54,030 nt of DNA from Veillonella sp. VA137 (GTDB lineage Bacteria; Bacillota; Negativicutes; Veillonellales; Veillonellaceae), in contig NZ_RQVK01000013.1 in the NCBI RefSeq assembly GCF_003992015.1, forward strand, positions 1 through 54,030, written 5' to 3'. Shown one piece after another: positions 1-6,742 of the stretch (position 1 is the stretch's first letter; every line of letters starts with the position of its first letter). The notes below the pieces were generated by a model, which ran no database searches, was not told where the DNA came from, and worked only from the letters and a program-made list of their open reading frames with translations. Both the position numbers and the translations under genes were made by a program.

Positions 1-123
1 AGTTTGTGTTGCAATAAAATATAGATATTTAGAAAACAGAAGATTTATATTATTTATATACTATATTCATATATTCTATATACGGAAAAAACATATAGAG
101 TGTATATAAATAACTATTTAATA
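1..123. mobile_element. AT-rich flank, probable end of an integrated element
   Basis: These 123 bases are almost pure A/T, contain several near-repeats of TATATAC/ATATATTC and hold no gene. They abut the truncated tRNA-Arg at its anticodon loop. The likeliest reading is the terminal, recombinase-binding end of a prophage or integrative element; only its last bases are in view, so its nature cannot be seen. Confidence 0.4.
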
Positions 124-168
124 CTTCTAAGCCGTGGGTCGGGGGTTTGAATCCCTCCTGGATCACCA
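124..168 (+). tRNA. 3' half of tRNA-Arg(UCU), probable attachment-site remnant
   Basis: The stretch reads as the 3' half of a tRNA: anticodon loop CTTCTAA (124-130, anticodon TCT), anticodon-stem 3' strand GCCGT, variable loop, T-arm GGGGG-TTTGAAT-CCCTC (141-157), acceptor strand CTGGATC, discriminator A and encoded CCA (166-168). The 5' half is missing: the bases before 124 are AT-rich and cannot pair with GCCGT. A break exactly at the anticodon loop is a known crossover place for tyrosine recombinases, so this is probably an att site where an element lying to the left was integrated. The intact copy would sit at the element's other end, outside the window. Confidence 0.75.
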
Positions 169-173
169 CTAAC

Positions 174-204
174 AAAGGATTCTATGTTTTCTAGAATCCT
201 TTTT
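174..204 (+). terminator. Intrinsic terminator after tRNA-Arg half
   Basis: An 11-bp perfect stem AAAGGATTCTA / TAGAATCCTTT with a 7-base loop is followed by a T run. It lies directly behind the tRNA 3' end and would terminate the tRNA-Arg transcript. Confidence 0.8.
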
Positions 205-327
205 ATGTTGAAAGTATTAAAAATAGATTTACTATGTAAATGCATGGTAGTACAATAAAGAAAAAAGTGCTTAAAATAGTGATATTACATCTTATTTCAC
301 TAAAAAATATTCTTGAAAGGATGTGAG

Positions 328-1023
328 GTGGTGCAAGAAATATATTTCTATTTTGATGACTCTGGAGTGTTACATCCCTCCAACGATACGGGAATTTTTG
401 TGTATGCAGGGTATGTATTTTTGAGTAAATCTGACAAAGAATCTGCTAAACGTAAGTATAGGAGTTTAGTCAAAAAAATTCAAATGAGTTTAAATACAAT
501 GGATGAGCTAAAAGCTTGTAAACTTAAAAACAGTCATAAAAGAGCATTATTTAATGTGTTGAAAGCCTACGAATCTATGTCGTTAATTGTTAGAATTGAA
601 CATGTATATGAAAGTATTCTGAGTGATATTAAATCTATATGTAGATATAAGGACTATATTTTGAAGTTGCTGATAAAGGAAGTGCTAAAAGCATGTATTC
701 GCTCTGATAAAATAAGTTCGATGGAATCGGTTCGTATATATATAAATATAGATGAACAATTAAGATCTACAAATGGAATATATAATTTAGAAGATACTAT
801 TTATGAAGAGTTAAAACATGGCATTGTTAATTACAACTATGGAAAGGTTCATGAGCCTATTTTTTATGGAGATGTTGAGGTTAAAGTTAAATATTGTGAA
901 TCAAAACATGATTATTTAATACAAGCATCAGATATTTTAGCGAATAGAATTTTTACTTCTTATAGAGATGAAGAAGTAGAACTGAGAAATCTTGATAATC
1001 ATAAAAGATTGATTTTCCCATAG
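328..1023 (+). CDS. DUF3800 domain-containing protein
   Basis: About 231 residues. The N-terminus has the strand-Asp-Asp-Ser-Gly pattern (FYFDDSG) and the C-terminal part has an H-D-Y-x-x-Q-x-S-D-x-L-A segment; together these are the acidic motifs typical of DUF3800, a family with an RNase H-like fold often found on mobile elements and near defence genes. Function is unknown. The longest frame opens with a TTG at 313, but an AAGGA at 317-321 makes GTG at 328 or 331 the better start. Codon use is noticeably more AT-rich than in the housekeeping genes downstream. Its place just inside the tRNA-Arg att site suggests recent acquisition. The family call is from memory of motifs. Confidence 0.65.
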   Translation: MVQEIYFYFDDSGVLHPSNDTGIFVYAGYVFLSKSDKESAKRKYRSLVKKIQMSLNTMDELKACKLKNSHKRALFNVLKAYESMSLIVRIEHVYESILSDIKSICRYKDYILKLLIKEVLKACIRSDKISSMESVRIYINIDEQLRSTNGIYNLEDTIYEELKHGIVNYNYGKVHEPIFYGDVEVKVKYCESKHDYLIQASDILANRIFTSYRDEEVELRNLDNHKRLIFP

Positions 1024-1123
1024 GAATATGGTACACTCTCATTACAGACAACTTGTACTGTTTACATCTAGGATGTGATATGTAATATATTAAGCGTGCT
1101 GTGTGTACGCCTGCCTAGTTGGC

Positions 1124-1148
1124 AAAAGAGCCCTTAAGGGCTCTTTTT
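1124..1148. terminator. Bidirectional terminator hairpin
   Basis: A near-perfect palindrome AAAAGAGCCCTT / AAGGGCTCTTTT with T runs on both strands. It lies 100 bases after the DUF3800 stop codon and would end that transcript. Confidence 0.7.
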
Positions 1149-1282
1149 GTTTAAAAAATATAAAATGTAGTTTTATGGATGCAGGGAAAATTGAGTTGAT
1201 AGGATGTAGTGACCCTGATAGTATAATAAATACTACGATTTGGCTCTTAAGAGCTCTTGGTGATGGAGGCATCACCTACTGG

Positions 1283-1312
1283 AAAAGGACAACACTTTGT
1301 GTTGTCCTTTTT
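1283..1312. terminator. Terminator of pnuC (also works on + strand)
   Basis: A 13-bp stem AAAAGGACAACAC / GTGTTGTCCTTTT with a 3-4 base loop and flanking T/A runs. It sits 28 bases beyond the stop codon of the minus-strand pnuC gene. Confidence 0.8.
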
Positions 1313-1340
1313 TGGCGATGTATGCGATATATAGAAAAGA

Positions 1341-2048
1341 TTAAGAGGTCTCTTTATCCTTCCAAAATAGTAAAGCTCCCATGGCATTGACTATGTAGAA
1401 TATGTATTTTCCAACGTTGGCAAAATTGCCTTGGGTGAAAGCTTTCAATAACTGTACGATATTATAGATCATCCAGAATGGCCATTGTGTGTCTAATTTT
1501 AGAGCATTAAACAGGTTCGCAATGAGTGAGAAAGCAAATACGATGGTGGTTAGGATAGATAAAAAGTTCATAGGACCGCTAAAGCCTATATAATTGGCAA
1601 CGCCTGAAATTGTGAAAGCAATAATGGTGATGATACCGGCAACTAATCGTTTTTGCGAAGGATTCATTGTATTAGGAATACCTTCGTGAGATGCTTCCCA
1701 TTTTTTGATAGCAAAGGTATAGATAATGAAAGTAACAGGATAGGTAATGATAGCTGCTTTATTTCCTAAAATAAAATCGATGGCACCGGATAGAATAGTA
1801 TTCACAATGCCGAGATAATTTCCCCATTTCTTGAGCTGTCCTGTAAATCGTGTAGACAACATAGAAATGCCAACGTTGATGACAGAAATAAGTCCAAAGG
1901 GAACGAGAGCCGTCCAAGGCCCCCAATCTACAAATTTTTCGAGACGTGAGTTAAGGTAACCAGCGGAAATAGCAATCCCCACAACAAGTGCGACACCGAG
2001 TACATCAAACCATTTGGAAGTAGCAAATTGTTTTAAATACTGTTTCAT
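1341..2048 (-). CDS. pnuC: PnuC-family nicotinamide riboside/mononucleotide transporter
   Basis: 235 residues with about seven hydrophobic segments, the usual size for PnuC. The C-terminal stretch W-P-F-W-x-x-Y-N-I-V-Q followed by ANVGKYIFYIVNA and the WKD end is the conserved PnuC core. PnuC facilitates uptake of the NAD precursor nicotinamide riboside, which is trapped inside by phosphorylation; it supplies a salvage route to NAD. An AAAGGA site lies 9 bases before the ATG. A promoter candidate TTGATA-18-TATGAT lies about 150 bases upstream on the minus strand. The gene is monocistronic, with its own terminator, and no kinase gene (nadR) is adjacent. Confidence 0.85.
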   Translation of the reverse strand: MKQYLKQFATSKWFDVLGVALVVGIAISAGYLNSRLEKFVDWGPWTALVPFGLISVINVGISMLSTRFTGQLKKWGNYLGIVNTILSGAIDFILGNKAAIITYPVTFIIYTFAIKKWEASHEGIPNTMNPSQKRLVAGIITIIAFTISGVANYIGFSGPMNFLSILTTIVFAFSLIANLFNALKLDTQWPFWMIYNIVQLLKAFTQGNFANVGKYIFYIVNAMGALLFWKDKETS

Positions 2049-2264
2049 AGAGATATCCTTTCTATGAGAATATAATCTTTTACAAATACGTTCTGCCTAG
2101 ATAGATTAGGTATCAGTAGTAAATTAAATTGTTTTAGTAAAAAAAGATTATTTACTTATATGATAAATATGATTTCTACCATATGTTTAATCATAACATA
2201 GTTAGTAGGAATATATCAAATAATGGTGGGGACTGCTTGTAAGCTAGTGATGCTAGTGAAAGTC

Positions 2265-2306
2265 TCGCGAAATCGGTCACAAAAAGAATTGTCTCTTATT
2301 TCGCGA
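2265..2306. other. Unexplained inverted repeat in intergenic region
   Basis: TCGCGAAAT (2265-2273) and ATTTCGCGA (2298-2306) form a 9-bp stem with a 24-base loop. Just upstream there is a short tandem CTAGTGATG/CTAGTGAAA. There is no T run, so it is not a terminator. It lies in the gene-poor stretch between pnuC and the toxin-like gene, and I recognise no known RNA family in it. Confidence 0.35.
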
Positions 2307-2343
2307 TGAGCCTTGTGAAGGGTTTAACTGAATATGATAAAGG

Positions 2344-2412
2344 GAATCCCATGGCATACTCCTTCTCAAACGGTATTGCATAATGTTTGTTCAGGAGTAC
2401 ACCATGGGCTTC
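2344..2412. repeat. Dispersed long hairpin element, copy 1
   Basis: A 69-base imperfect palindrome. The outer arms GAA-CCCATGG / CCATGGG-TTC and TACTCC / GGAGTA pair, then a symmetric internal loop TTCT / TTCA, then an inner stem CAAAC / GTTTG with a small head. The same layout CC-TTCT-CAA...TTG-TTCA-GG recurs near the right end of the window (53649-53718 and degenerately 53795-53855), although the outer arms differ in sequence. It has no T tail and so is not a simple terminator. Confidence 0.7.
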
Positions 2413-2453
2413 TTGTGTTTGTGTCATTTAGTTAGTAAGAGGGGCACAAGGTC

Positions 2454-2474
2454 TCTACGCATAACTGCGTTCCT
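2454..2474 (+). repeat. 21-bp direct repeat, left copy, flanking toxin module
   Basis: TCTACGCATAACTGCGTTCCT here recurs at 2829-2849 with two substitutions. The two copies bracket the small hydrophobic gene and its predicted antisense RNA. Confidence 0.55.
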
Positions 2475-2588
2475 CAAGTTTTTGCCAATTATTATCAACG
2501 TTTCGTGTGATTTATATTATAATAAAATTAAAGAGTCATTAACGTGTTGTTGGGTTCATCTCTCCCTGTTAGGGGAGGAGGTGATACT

Positions 2589-2666
2589 ATGACGAAGTAT
2601 GAAAAGATTAGTTTAATCATTTCTATTTTGACATTGGTAGTTAACATCATTGCCCTATATAAGTAA
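2589..2666 (+). CDS. Small hydrophobic toxin-like peptide (holin-like type I toxin)
   Basis: A 25-residue peptide: M-T-K-Y-E start, one hydrophobic helix over residues 7-23 and a C-terminal Lys. This matches the pattern of the 'putative holin-like toxin' family (M-T-x-Y-E-x-L-x-L-M then a membrane segment), related to Gram-positive type I toxins such as TxpA/BsrG, which damage the membrane. A very strong ribosome site GGGGAGGAGG lies 8 bases upstream, but an upstream CTCCC (2562-2566) can pair with it across a TGTTA loop and mask it, as is common in type I toxin mRNAs. A convergent antisense RNA is predicted downstream. Too short for standard gene callers, so it would probably be unannotated. 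Confidence 0.65.
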   Translation: MTKYEKISLIISILTLVVNIIALYK

Positions 2667-2669
2667 GCA

Positions 2670-2799
2670 ATGAAAACGCCTAACGTAACAGAGGTCTAGA
2701 CCACCTCAACACGTTAGGCATCATCATAATTCGAATCTTTGAGATGAGCCTAACGCCACAGACACGTTGATGGCTCTTCTTATTTACATCTGTATTATA
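2670..2799 (-). ncRNA. Predicted antisense antitoxin RNA
   Basis: On the minus strand an extended -10 box TGC-TATAAT lies at 2794-2802, with a weak -35. Transcription leftwards would end at the strong inverted repeat GCCTAACGT / ACGTTAGGC (2678-2686 with 2711-2719; inner palindrome GGTCTAGACC), which is followed on that strand by GTTTTC. A convergent RNA overlapping the 3' part of the toxin mRNA is the standard type I antitoxin layout. The RNA itself is inferred only. Confidence 0.5.
2746..2785 (+). terminator. Probable terminator of the toxin mRNA
   Basis: GAGCC (2746-2750) pairs with GGCTC (2772-2776), extended inside by AACG / CGTT, and is followed by TTCTTATTT. The sense transcript would therefore overlap the whole predicted antisense RNA. 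Confidence 0.45.
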
Positions 2800-2828
2800 G
2801 CATATGTTAATTAAAAATACTATTTCTT

Positions 2829-2849
2829 TCTACGCATCACTGCCTTCCT
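2829..2849 (+). repeat. 21-bp direct repeat, right copy
   Basis: TCTACGCATCACTGCCTTCCT, matching 2454-2474 at 19 of 21 positions. It lies just beyond the antisense promoter, so the pair encloses the whole toxin module. Confidence 0.55.
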
Positions 2850-2901
2850 TCTGAAAGCGGAGTAGTGACTCTAGCTACATACAAACCACCGATCCTCATG
2901 G

Positions 2902-2907
2902 TATAAT
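2902..2907 (+). promoter_or_regulatory. Promoter -10 of methyltransferase gene
   Basis: TATAAT preceded by TGG, an extended -10 arrangement, 22 bases before the ribosome site AAGGAGGG of the methyltransferase. No good -35 is visible, which is usual for extended -10 promoters. Confidence 0.55.
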
Positions 2908-2929
2908 ACATACGATACAAGGAGGGCCT

Positions 2930-3652
2930 ATGACGATACGAGATAGGATTATTGCCTACTGGAAAGGGCGCAGTGCTGAGTTTGGAGTGCTTCGCAAGAA
3001 AGAATTGACTTCTGATTTGGCACCACGTTGGTTACGTGAGATTACACCGCATATTAAAGATCATCACCAACGAATTTTAGATTTGGGAACAGGCACAGGT
3101 TTTTTTGCATTTTTGTTAGCACAAAAAGGATACTCTGTGACAGGGATTGATCTAACGGAAGATATGATTGCAGTGGCAAAGGCACAGGCGACAGAACTAG
3201 CGGGTTCGTTAGCAGGTACGGTGGACTTTCACTGTATGGATGCGATGCAACTGGACTTTCCGGATCAATCCTTTGATGTGATTCTGGCCCGGAATTTGAC
3301 GTGGACTTTGCCGGATGTGGAAGCAGCCTATAAGGAATGGTATCGTGTGCTTGCGCCGAAAGGGGTGCTCATCAATATTGATGGCGACTATGGAGTAGAA
3401 CTTAAGGTGCCTGTAGTGGCGAATCATCACATTCACGAAGGAGTTTCCAAGACAACGATGGAGGAGTGCATTGCCATAACAGAGGAACTTTCCATCAGTC
3501 GCATGGATCGTCCCCATTGGGATGCACATATGATGCGTAAAGCAGGCTTTTCCAGAGTGTATTTAGATATGGCGGTGAGTAGCCGTATTTATAATGAAGA
3601 AGATGAATTATATAATCCAGTGCCACTCTTTTCCATTGTGGCAAGGAAATGA
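2930..3652 (+). CDS. Class I SAM-dependent methyltransferase
   Basis: 240 residues. Motif I ILDLGTGTGFFAFLLA (about 47-62) followed by G-x-D-L-T-E-D-M and the acidic residues of motif II mark a Rossmann-fold methyltransferase of the UbiE/SmtA type (Methyltransf_11/25). FDVILARNLTWTLPD (about 108-122) corresponds to motif IV, and the region after it to the L-x-P-x-G loop. The substrate cannot be told; small-molecule methylation is likeliest for this subfamily. It opens with AAGGAGGG 8 bases before the ATG and is followed 9 bases later by the DnaA-like gene, so the two are probably co-transcribed. Confidence 0.8.
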   Translation: MTIRDRIIAYWKGRSAEFGVLRKKELTSDLAPRWLREITPHIKDHHQRILDLGTGTGFFAFLLAQKGYSVTGIDLTEDMIAVAKAQATELAGSLAGTVDFHCMDAMQLDFPDQSFDVILARNLTWTLPDVEAAYKEWYRVLAPKGVLINIDGDYGVELKVPVVANHHIHEGVSKTTMEECIAITEELSISRMDRPHWDAHMMRKAGFSRVYLDMAVSSRIYNEEDELYNPVPLFSIVARK

Positions 3653-3661
3653 GGAGTAATT

Positions 3662-4150
3662 ATGCAAACATTTGAAACTTTCAACGTAACAGAAAAAAAT
3701 AAATTCGGTATGGCGTCTGCGCTAGCGATGACTGATTTTACAAAGTGCTTTGAGCCAGTGCTACTTATATTTGGACAACCTGGTGTGGGTAAGACGCATC
3801 TATTGAAAGCTATGGAACAAGAGGCGGTAAAGGGAAACCCTAACATCCGTGTACGTTATGTGACAGGGGCGCAGTTTATAAAAGAATATAACGATAGCGT
3901 GACCTATGGCGAAGTGGCAGATTATATGGAAGAGTACTGTAAATTACACTTGTTACTAGTGGATGATGTGCAGGACATTGTATATAGCGATGACGAAGGG
4001 GCGAAGAAGATGTTTATGCGCCTTGTGACAGGAATGAAAGCGAAAGCACGTCGCATGGCGGTAACGTTTGATGATACTTTTGACTCTGAAGATCGTTCTA
4101 ATGAATTGCAGAATGAATTGACCGATGGAGTTGTAGCTTTCATCGAATAA
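3662..4150 (+). CDS. Stand-alone DnaA/Hda-like AAA+ ATPase fragment
   Basis: 162 residues. The N-terminal F-E-T-F-N-V motif and the spacing to Walker A G-Q-P-G-V-G-K-T-H (about 39-47), a V-R-Y-V-T-G-A-Q-F-I strand and Walker B L-L-L-V-D-D-V-Q-D (about 98-106) follow the AAA+ core of DnaA. The protein stops soon after the sensor 1 region. It has no lid domain and no DNA-binding domain IV, and the box VII Arg finger (R-L-x-S-R-F in DnaA) is replaced by N-E-L-Q-N-E-L. It may be a regulator of DnaA, in the way Hda or DnaC-type paralogues are, or a decayed copy. It follows the methyltransferase by 9 bases with site GAGGAG. Confidence 0.65.
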   Translation: MQTFETFNVTEKNKFGMASALAMTDFTKCFEPVLLIFGQPGVGKTHLLKAMEQEAVKGNPNIRVRYVTGAQFIKEYNDSVTYGEVADYMEEYCKLHLLLVDDVQDIVYSDDEGAKKMFMRLVTGMKAKARRMAVTFDDTFDSEDRSNELQNELTDGVVAFIE

Positions 4151-4209
4151 AAAATGAATAGAAAGCGGTTATTACACTGTATAACTAAGTGATATAACCT
4201 ATGAAAAGA

Positions 4210-4237
4210 GGCGGATTTCAATCTATAGAAATCCGCC
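4210..4237 (+). terminator. Hairpin between DnaA-like gene and reductase
   Basis: A 10-bp perfect stem GGCGGATTTC / GAAATCCGCC with an 8-base loop, followed by TTAATAT rather than a clean T run. It could be a weak terminator of the upstream gene or a leader hairpin of the reductase. It lies inside an open frame that runs 35 codons upstream of the real reductase start. Confidence 0.5.
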
Positions 4238-4305
4238 TTAATATCTGTTATACTTGGGAAGAAGAGTTTTCTATTGAGCGAGTGCTCAGGAGAGGAGAAA
4301 GTATA

Positions 4306-5847
4306 ATGGCTATTTCAGAAGAAGTACGACAACGATTTGCAGGGGAGTTTGAAAAGTTTCAAAAGGGAATTGAAGGTTTCTTTTCCAAAGAAATTGCGCC
4401 TAAAGATTTCAAAGGCATTGGTGGAGGGTTCGGCAGTTATGCAGAACGAGGCTTTGAAAGTGCGATGTTGCGGTTACGTTTTTTTGGATCTCGTATTCTT
4501 CCATACCAAATGAAATTTTTAGTGAATGCAGTTAAAAAATATGATTTAAAACAGGTGCATTTCACAACCGGTCAATGTATTCAATTCCATAAATTGCAAG
4601 GTGAGCAAATTTTAGAATTGTACAAAGAATGTTTTGAACATGATATTTATAACCGTGGTACTGGAGGAGATAATTTACGAAATGTAACAGCTAGCCCATT
4701 GCATGGGGTACATCCAGCTGAACCATTTGCTGTGACTCCGTATTTACAAGCGGTAAGTGAATATGCTGTATCTTTGATTGGTACATTAGCATTGCCACGT
4801 AAATATAAAATTGGTTTTTCTGTGGTTGATAATGAAGGTCATGCGAACTATAAAGACTTAGGATTTTTGGCAAAAGAAAATGGCAAGTTTGATGTCTACG
4901 CTGGTGGCGGTATCGGTGGCGGATCTGCATTCGGATTCTTAGTGGATGAAGATATTAACCCTAACGAAGTATTACACCACGTGGAAGGTATGTTACATTT
5001 GTATCATGAGCTAGGTGACTTTAAGAATCGTGGTAAAGCACGCTCACGTTTTATTGCACAACGTTTAGGAGAAGAAGAGTTCCGTAAAGCGTATCATGAA
5101 TATTTGGCAAAATCTAAAGCAGCGCATGATTTAACATTGTCTGTTGAGCCATATACGGTGAATAAAGTAGGTACTACTACACCGACAACAGTGTTAGCAG
5201 AACCTCAAAAACAGGAGGGATTGTATTATATTCAATACAAACCATTGGTAGGTACACCACCTATGGATGTATTTGTAAAATTATTTGATTATGTAGGTGG
5301 ATTAGAAGAAACTGAAATCCGTATCTGCGGTGATGAATCTGTATATATTGTGAACTTAACTGGCGAAGAAGCAGATGCAGTGGCAGCTATTATCGGCGAT
5401 ACTCATGCGAAAAATCAATTCGAGCATACGGTATCTTGTGTAGGGGCTACGATTTGTCAAATCGGTTTCCAAGATTCTTCTGGACTTGTGAAAGTCATTA
5501 AAGATACCTTAGAAGCAGAAGGATTATCAACAGATAAGTTACCACAATTACATGTATCTGGTTGCCCGTCTTCCTGTGGTACTCACCAAGTAGGTAAACT
5601 AGGTTTCCATGGATTTACAAAAGTGGTGGATAAACAACCTCAACCGGCTTTCAAAGTGTTCGTGAACGGTAATGGCGAAGTAGAAGGACAACGGATGTCT
5701 GATGAGTTAGGCGTTATCACTGTAGAGGATATTCCTAAATTCTTCGTTGACCTTGTGAATACCCTTGAAGCGGCTGGTCAAGATTATGATGCTTGGAATG
5801 CGGTGCATCCAGAAGGATTACAATCTGTATTGGCAAAATATCTATAA
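4306..5847 (+). CDS. Siroheme nitrite/sulfite reductase
   Basis: 513 residues. The siroheme/[4Fe-4S] ligands are present as C378-x5-C384 (CVGATIC) and C420-x3-C424 (CPSSC), between the two duplicated halves (NIR_SIR ferredoxin-like plus catalytic domains). The first half includes R-G-x-G-G-x-N-x-R-N-V-T-A-S-P-style residues (RGTGGDNLRNVTASP). It catalyses six-electron reduction of nitrite to ammonia or sulfite to sulfide using ferredoxin-type donors; the two activities cannot be separated by eye. The ATG at 4306 was chosen because AGGAG lies 8-12 bases before it and homology starts there, although the frame is open from 4201. It is monocistronic with a strong terminator; no siroheme synthesis or electron-partner gene is adjacent. 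Confidence 0.85.
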   Translation: MAISEEVRQRFAGEFEKFQKGIEGFFSKEIAPKDFKGIGGGFGSYAERGFESAMLRLRFFGSRILPYQMKFLVNAVKKYDLKQVHFTTGQCIQFHKLQGEQILELYKECFEHDIYNRGTGGDNLRNVTASPLHGVHPAEPFAVTPYLQAVSEYAVSLIGTLALPRKYKIGFSVVDNEGHANYKDLGFLAKENGKFDVYAGGGIGGGSAFGFLVDEDINPNEVLHHVEGMLHLYHELGDFKNRGKARSRFIAQRLGEEEFRKAYHEYLAKSKAAHDLTLSVEPYTVNKVGTTTPTTVLAEPQKQEGLYYIQYKPLVGTPPMDVFVKLFDYVGGLEETEIRICGDESVYIVNLTGEEADAVAAIIGDTHAKNQFEHTVSCVGATICQIGFQDSSGLVKVIKDTLEAEGLSTDKLPQLHVSGCPSSCGTHQVGKLGFHGFTKVVDKQPQPAFKVFVNGNGEVEGQRMSDELGVITVEDIPKFFVDLVNTLEAAGQDYDAWNAVHPEGLQSVLAKYL

Positions 5848-5854
5848 TGTATAT

Positions 5855-5887
5855 AAAAACGTTCTTACTTAGGTAAGGACGTTTTTT
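5855..5887 (+). terminator. Terminator of the reductase gene
   Basis: Stem ACGTTCTTAC / GTAAGGACGT with a TTAG loop and a six-T tail, 8 bases after the stop codon. Confidence 0.85.
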
Positions 5888-5932
5888 CGTTTCCGCCTCG
5901 TGAGTGTTGGCTGATATAGGATCTGGATTGTA

Positions 5933-5961
5933 TTGAAGAATTACGATAGATACGGTATAAT
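5933..5961 (+). promoter_or_regulatory. Sigma-A type promoter of PepSY gene
   Basis: TTGAAG (5933-5938), a 17-base spacer and TATAAT (5956-5961). It gives an 80-90 base untranslated leader before the PepSY gene. Confidence 0.75.
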
Positions 5962-6051
5962 GAAAGAGATATCTCAAGATTGAGAATGCAAGCTTCATGG
6001 AGTATAGTCATGTAAGTTTTGTTCATAGAATTGTATATATAGGAGAGTCCA

Positions 6052-6732
6052 ATGAAAAAAAGTACATTAGCTTTAGTAGGTGCTATGGCATTTGCTACAA
6101 CCTTTGCAGTGGCACCGCAAGCACATGCTGAAATCAATGAATATTCTAATCTAAATGATAAAACAGTAGTGGTGCGCCAACCTGGTCAATCTATGGTATT
6201 GTCTATGCGTGAAGTAGCAGGTATCTTTGTGGGTCGTTATGTAAAAGCAGCTGTTAGCTCGATTACATTAGATCCATCCAAAGGCAATTACCAATATGTG
6301 GTAGTAGGTTACACGCCAAAGCAAAAAATTACTATCGACGTGGATGTGATTACTGGTAAAGTAGTACGTGAATTCCGTTCTAGCAAAGCAAAAGATGTAG
6401 CTTCCAAAGTGTTCAATCCATTGAAAGTGATTTCTCCAAAAGAAGCAGAAGTAGCAGCTCGTGGCTTAGTGGGAGAAGGCTCTTTCACTAGAGGTTGGGA
6501 AATCAAGGCGGAAAACAATGAAGTGGTATATATTGTTCGTACCCAAGATACAGATGAAAAAGAATATAGTGTAAAAGTAGATGCTGTCACAGGGAAAGCG
6601 CTTGAAAAAGGGGCGCCTATTGACTGGGCTAAAATTAAAGCAGATCGTTTGCGCAATGATGGGGTAGGTAAACCGTTTACATTGCAACAAGAACCAGAAG
6701 ATACTGAGGCAGATCCTACTAAAACACTGTAA
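6052..6732 (+). CDS. Exported PepSY-domain protein
   Basis: 226 residues. Residues 1-26 form a signal peptide: KK start, hydrophobic core and A-H-A cleavage site. The mature part contains two similar units, each a beta strand followed by D-V-x-T-G-K-V/A (about 85-104 and 163-184), the signature of PepSY repeats. PepSY domains occur in secreted or envelope proteins and are thought to inhibit or chaperone proteases or bind at the cell surface. The C-terminal tail is acidic and Pro/Thr-rich. AGGAG lies 7 bases before the ATG. The crotonase gene starts 10 bases after its stop, but a functional link is not evident. Confidence 0.65.
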   Translation: MKKSTLALVGAMAFATTFAVAPQAHAEINEYSNLNDKTVVVRQPGQSMVLSMREVAGIFVGRYVKAAVSSITLDPSKGNYQYVVVGYTPKQKITIDVDVITGKVVREFRSSKAKDVASKVFNPLKVISPKEAEVAARGLVGEGSFTRGWEIKAENNEVVYIVRTQDTDEKEYSVKVDAVTGKALEKGAPIDWAKIKADRLRNDGVGKPFTLQQEPEDTEADPTKTL

Positions 6733-6742
6733 TAGGTGATGT

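Noticed and set aside
1-168. Group I intron inside tRNA-Arg
   Set aside because: Group I introns do occur in tRNA anticodon loops, but no P7/P9-like pairing or terminal G before the exon is visible in the 123 bases upstream.
2049-2250. NAD-sensing riboswitch before pnuC
   Set aside because: The leader on the minus strand shows no pattern I can identify with confidence as a pnuC-associated riboswitch; only a promoter-like pair is seen.
2383-2592. 69-residue open frame on the plus strand
   Set aside because: It starts inside the palindromic hairpin element, lacks a ribosome site and runs through the toxin promoter; composition is not protein-like.
4201-4305. N-terminal extension of the siroheme reductase
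   Set aside because: The frame is open, but it encodes the hairpin, has no ribosome site at its ATG, and the ATG at 4306 has a strong one and matches the family start.
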